Shown here: positions 16,070-19,169 of the stretch, in pieces | Layout of the letters: every line of letters starts with the position of its first letter | How positions within the stretch are numbered: position 1 is the first letter of the stretch | Source: JAJVID01 sp035275805 | Lineage (GTDB): Bacteria; Acidobacteriota; Blastocatellia; RBC074 | Direction of reading: 5' to 3' | Length of the DNA: 19,169 nucleotides | Assembly: GCA_035275805.1 (NCBI GenBank) | Contig: DATEMG010000678.1 | Location: forward strand, 1 to 19,169 | Program-made: the position numbers and the translations under genes | The notes under the pieces: model-generated | The model's database searches: none | The model's input: only the letters and a program-made list of their open reading frames with translations | Told to the model about the DNA's origin: nothing

Positions 16070-17503
16070 TCATCGCTCAGCGGACGCCGCCTGGAATCGC
16101 GGCGCAATCTCGTCGAGCGTCTTTTTCAGCTCCGCTTCCGGCATCCACCGCCCGCGCGCCATCACTCCCGCACGCTTCTCAGTATTTGAAATGTCTTCGA
16201 GCGGATTCGCTTCGAGCAGTACTAAATCGGCGCGCTTGCCGCGTCCGATCACGCCGGCCTCGCCGAGCGCGTTCAGGAATTCAGCTGGAACGCGCGTCGC
16301 GGCCTCGAGCGCGGCGTATGGCGTCAGCCCCGCCTCTACCAGGTTCTTCAACTCGCGGTGGAGCGTGAAACCGTAAAGCAGGAACAATTCGGGCGTGTCC
16401 GAACCCGCCATGATTTTTCCACCCGCGTCGTGAATGCCCTTGACCATTTGATTGCGGATGCGGATGTACTTTTCGCGCCGCTCGAGCGTCGGCGGCGCCG
16501 TCCAGAACCGCTGGCGCGCTGTGTGTCGCGATTTGCGCATTTCGGGCGGGAAGAAGCGGTAATCGGGTCTGGCGAGAATCTCTTCGTCGCTCTGCGCGAC
16601 GGCGAATGAGAGCTTGAAGAACGTGAGCGTGGGGCAGGTGTAAACGCCGGCCTTCGCGGTCGCGAGCGACATCTCGGCGACCTTGCGCTCGTCAACGTAA
16701 TCCAGGCTCTCCCAGTTGGCCTTCCGCCATACGCCCGAGTCCGAAACCGAGACCTTCATGGGCGAGTCGTCCTTCAGCGCGGCCTCCATATATGAATCAA
16801 GGTGCTCGATCTGCTGACCTGTTTCGAGCGCGCGTCGAAGGCCGACTCGTAAATCGACGTGGCCGACGACCCGGATGCCGGCTTCTCTGGCCGCCTCGAT
16901 CACCGCGTCGTAGACAGGGCGCGAGATGTCTATGGTGAGCTTGATGAAATCATAGCCGGCGGCTTTGGCCTTCCTCACCGCCTCGCGCGCTTCATCGGGA
17001 GTTGTCACAACGTAGCCGTTGAACGGGTCTCCGTATGAGCGGCCCGCCAGTTCCGGGCTGGCGACGTACATGGTCGGCCCCAACAGTTCGCCTTTGGCCA
17101 CCTGCGCGCGCATCTTCAAGTGTTCGGGCGTTCCGATCATCAGTCGGATGGTCGTCACTCCGTTGGCGAGCATGATCTTTAGTTCGTCGCCGGCCAGATT
17201 GTCGGGGAACTTGCCGTCCGAGAACAGGTGCGTGTGCATATCGAACAAGCCGGGTATCAGAAATTTGCCGCGCCCATCCACGCGCGCCGCCCCCGCCGGG
17301 ATTTTTACTCTGTTCGCCGGCCCAAGCTCTGCGATGCGCCCGTCGCGCACGACTACAGTCTGGTCTTTCAACACACGCTCCCGATCCATCGGGACTACGT
17401 TGACGTTGACGAAGGCCGTGACTTGTTTCCCGGCTTCCTGAGCGATCGCAGGCGATATCAAGGCCGCGACGAGAAGGGACATCAATCCATTTCTGCTTTT
17501 CAT
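16070..17503 (-). CDS. exported metal-dependent amidohydrolase (imidazolonepropionase/prolidase-like)
   Basis: A 477-residue amidohydrolase-superfamily enzyme with an N-terminal signal peptide (hydrophobic 6-16, likely cleavage after AIA at 19-21). The small beta-sandwich domain precedes FLIPGLFDMHTH, whose H90 and H92 are the first metal ligands. Further candidates follow in family order: K188 (FIKLT, the usual carboxylated Lys), H215 (VVGHVD), H234 (IEHLDS) and D369 (MAGSDTPE). The set is complete for a binuclear metal site. Related secreted enzymes cleave dipeptides or cyclic amides, but the substrate cannot be named. Start: ATG at 17503, with a purine-rich AGAGAG about ten bases upstream. 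It lies 12 bases after the stop of the serine hydrolase and is probably its operon partner. Confidence 0.93.
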   Translation of the reverse strand: MKSRNGLMSLLVAALISPAIAQEAGKQVTAFVNVNVVPMDRERVLKDQTVVVRDGRIAELGPANRVKIPAGAARVDGRGKFLIPGLFDMHTHLFSDGKFPDNLAGDELKIMLANGVTTIRLMIGTPEHLKMRAQVAKGELLGPTMYVASPELAGRSYGDPFNGYVVTTPDEAREAVRKAKAAGYDFIKLTIDISRPVYDAVIEAAREAGIRVVGHVDLRVGLRRALETGQQIEHLDSYMEAALKDDSPMKVSVSDSGVWRKANWESLDYVDERKVAEMSLATAKAGVYTCPTLTFFKLSFAVAQSDEEILARPDYRFFPPEMRKSRHTARQRFWTAPPTLERREKYIRIRNQMVKGIHDAGGKIMAGSDTPELFLLYGFTLHRELKNLVEAGLTPYAALEAATRVPAEFLNALGEAGVIGRGKRADLVLLEANPLEDISNTEKRAGVMARGRWMPEAELKKTLDEIAPRFQAASAER

Positions 17504-17515
17504 TTTTGAATCTCT

Positions 17516-18919
17516 CTACTTTCCGCGCGGATCTTTTTTCGCAGCGTACATTCCCAGAAACAGATGTTCAGCTTTGCCGTCCGCGCCTAGCGTGAATACC
17601 AACTCGCCTCCCTGGCCATAGGTGAACGTGGCCGGGCCGACTCTCTTCAATTCTGATTCCGCGCCTTCATGCTTGAGCCAGAGTTTACCTTCTTTGACTA
17701 AGACGTCCCACGTCTGCGGCGCGTGCGAATACCTGCCGACGTATCCGGCCATTTCGGCTTCGCCGAGCGGCGGCGCCGAATTCGTTTCTTCCCGCTCGGG
17801 TGGTTTGAGCGGCGTCAGCAACTCCATCGCCTTGTCCCTCACGCGCGGGAGCGTTTCGCCGCTCCGGTTCGTCAACACGATCACCGCGAATTTGTGTTCG
17901 GGAACGAGCTGAATCGTCGAGCCGTAGCCTGTGCTCGCGCCGCCGTGCTGCGTCACTCGAACGCCGCGATAGTTGTACGACATCAGCCCGTAGCCGTAAT
18001 TGACGTCGGTCGTCCCCGGCAGCGTGACGTGTGGCGCGGGCAGCTTGGAGACGGCCATCGGCGCAAGCGCCTGCTTGCCTTCCAGCCTGCCGTCGTTCAT
18101 CAACGCGATCACGAAGCGCCCGAGGTCTCCAACGTTGGAATAGACCGAGCCGCCGGGCCACATGGCCGTGTTGTTGAAAGCCGGCCGGATGACGATCGCC
18201 ATATTGTTCTCGATCCGATGACCTGTTGTGAGCGGGTAGGTCATTGCCACGGACGGGCGTAGCGTGGACCGGCTCATTCCGAGCGGTTTGAACAACAACT
18301 CGTCCATCGCGTCGGCGTAAGGCTTCGCGCCGGCTTCCTCGACAACCAGACCGGCGAGCCAGTAACCGGGACTGGAGTACGAATAGATTTTCCCCGGCTC
18401 GGTGAAGAATACGTCTTCTTTCCAGGAGCGCGCCTGATTGCCGAGCGCCGCATCGTCGTTGGAAGTAAGGGCCGCGGCAAAGTCGCGCAGTCCCGCCGAA
18501 TGGCTCAGCAGCTGATGAGCCGTAACTTGCGCCAATCGCGGATTCAGCCCCTTTACGCAATCGCCAATCGGCGCATCGAGCTTGAGCTTCCCCGCGGCGG
18601 CCAATGTGACGAGTGCGACGGCCGTCAGCATTTTGGTCGTGGAGCCGAGCCTGAAGAGCATGTCGGACGTGACTGGCGCGCCTGTCTCAACGCTGGCGAC
18701 GCCGTAGCCTTTGGCGTAAATCACCTGGCCGTCTTTAATCACGGCGACGGCGGCGCCGGGCGTGTTTCGTTGTTTCAATTCCTCCAGCGCCACTTTGTCC
18801 AGCTCGGCAAAGTCAATCTGTTTCTGCTGGGCAAAAGCGGTAGAGTTTGAGAATGCGATGATGAGTGAAAGGATCAGATACGGAATTCGGCCGATTGAAC
18901 ATTGAGTGTTAGCTTTCAT
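17516..18919 (-). CDS. exported serine hydrolase of the beta-lactamase/class C PBP-like family
   Basis: A 467-residue protein with a signal peptide (hydrophobic 12-23, likely cleavage after AFA at 28-30). The nucleophile motif is S93-T-T-K96 in RLGSTTKM. LLSHSAGL follows, then Y181-S-S183 where the usual motif is Y-x-N, and a later HGGAS in place of KTG. A C-terminal extra domain (after about residue 380; YVGRYSHAPQTWDVLVKEGKLWL) resembles the small beta-barrel often attached to these enzymes. Members act as esterases, D-aminopeptidases or carboxypeptidases more often than as true beta-lactamases, so no antibiotic role is claimed. The start at 18919 puts the signal peptide at the N-terminus; upstream in-frame starts at 18937 (ATG) and 18961 (TTG, inside a repeat) are less likely. 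No clear ribosome site is seen. It leads a two-gene operon with the amidohydrolase. Confidence 0.92.
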   Translation of the reverse strand: MKANTQCSIGRIPYLILSLIIAFSNSTAFAQQKQIDFAELDKVALEELKQRNTPGAAVAVIKDGQVIYAKGYGVASVETGAPVTSDMLFRLGSTTKMLTAVALVTLAAAGKLKLDAPIGDCVKGLNPRLAQVTAHQLLSHSAGLRDFAAALTSNDDAALGNQARSWKEDVFFTEPGKIYSYSSPGYWLAGLVVEEAGAKPYADAMDELLFKPLGMSRSTLRPSVAMTYPLTTGHRIENNMAIVIRPAFNNTAMWPGGSVYSNVGDLGRFVIALMNDGRLEGKQALAPMAVSKLPAPHVTLPGTTDVNYGYGLMSYNYRGVRVTQHGGASTGYGSTIQLVPEHKFAVIVLTNRSGETLPRVRDKAMELLTPLKPPEREETNSAPPLGEAEMAGYVGRYSHAPQTWDVLVKEGKLWLKHEGAESELKRVGPATFTYGQGGELVFTLGADGKAEHLFLGMYAAKKDPRGK

Positions 18920-18954
18920 AACGTTCGGTTCGATCATTCCATTGGGGATTTTCA

Positions 18955-19026
18955 AAATCAATCCCCATGTCGCGTAGCGGCATTTGGTGGGGCGAAATCA
19001 ATTCCCATGCCGCGGAGCGGCATTTG
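18955..19026. repeat. two direct 32-base repeats upstream of the serine hydrolase
   Basis: Units at 18955-18986 and 18995-19026 start every 40 bases and match at 29 of 32 positions. Each runs AAATCAAT, then CCCATG, then AGCGGCATTTG. The second unit contains GCCGCGGAGCGGC, which can fold on itself. They lie immediately upstream of the serine hydrolase, where its promoter should be. They look like copies of a dispersed intergenic repeat rather than a CRISPR: only two units and an 8-base spacer. Confidence 0.75.
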
Positions 19027-19101
19027 ATCTTAGCCCTGCGTTTCAACGCCAATGGCATTAAGTTTAGCGTGAATGAGTGCGAAGCTTTGGAGTGCGGCGG
19101 C

Positions 19102-19169
19102 TTTGACGCCGCTTTCCCAGTTGTAAATCGAGCTTTCGACAAATCGAGGGATGGGAAAGCGGCGTCAAA
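19102..19169. repeat. 18-bp perfect inverted repeat at the window edge
   Basis: TTTGACGCCGCTTTCCCA (19102-19119) and TGGGAAAGCGGCGTCAAA (19152-19169) are perfect reverse complements with a 32-base spacer. The match runs to the last base, so it may continue outside the window. The left arm is preceded by AGTGCGGCGG, giving a small internal stem (GCGGCG 19094-19099 with CGCCGC 19107-19112). I recall AGCGGCGTCAAAGCCGCCGCACT-like sequences as dispersed repeats in related genomes. No gene is supported between 18920 and the window end. Confidence 0.75.

Noticed and set aside
17516..18919. Antibiotic-resistance beta-lactamase
   Set aside because: The fold family is right, but the HGG third motif and extra C-terminal domain fit esterase/peptidase-type members; sequence alone does not support resistance.
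18955..19026. Possible CRISPR array
   Set aside because: Only two units with an 8-base spacer and internal mismatches; no cas gene nearby.
18909..19142. 77-codon minus-strand ORF upstream of the serine hydrolase
   Set aside because: It is made largely of the two direct 32-base repeats and the left arm of the inverted repeat, and overlaps the hydrolase start.

Overview
The window looks like a piece of an Acidobacteriota chromosome, probably close to the Blastocatellia. The main reason is two complete MacB/FtsX-type permeases of about 800 residues (73-2538 and 3736-6147) of the ADOP kind (acidobacterial duplicated orphan permease), which have no ATPase gene beside them. The GC-rich coding and the hairpin-type intergenic repeats agree with this. 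No rRNA, tRNA, CRISPR array, transposase or integrase is visible.

Layout. (1) 1-6147, plus strand: a hairpin repeat, ADOP permease 1, a C-terminal remnant of an AHSA1/SRPBCC gene, a VOC (glyoxalase-fold) gene, a secreted lipocalin-like protein, and ADOP permease 2, whose start overlaps the preceding stop. (2) 6148-6439: a gene-free gap with a long imperfect inverted repeat. (3) 6440-15957, plus strand: a signalling cassette. It holds a membrane-anchored GAF plus SpoIIE/RsbU-type phosphatase, a soluble 1399-residue kinase with six GAF-like domains, one PAS and a HATPase, a stand-alone receiver, a receiver/kinase-fold/winged-helix regulator, and two small membrane proteins. (4) 15958-16069: a short convergent gap with a possible hairpin. 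(5) 16070-18919, minus strand: a serine hydrolase (beta-lactamase/PBP fold) followed 12 bases later by an amidohydrolase, both apparently exported. (6) 18920-19169: no gene, but two repeat families.

The signalling cassette is the most interesting part. Input would come through many GAF domains. The kinase carries a WRH-type phosphoacceptor site instead of the usual HE-R-P site. Output would go to two receivers, the larger of which ends in an OmpR/PhoB-type DNA-binding domain. Between its receiver and DNA-binding domain that regulator carries a kinase (APH-like) fold resembling the domain I recall as TCAD9, from ternary conflict/signalling systems. Here the catalytic Asp and His of the HxDxxxxN motif appear to be replaced and the ATP-binding Lys also seems absent, so it may be a pseudokinase that senses or scaffolds. 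A SpoIIE phosphatase with all its acidic residues sits upstream without any visible STAS or anti-sigma partner.

Domain assignments rest on motif recognition by eye; no database search was possible. TM and domain limits are approximate.
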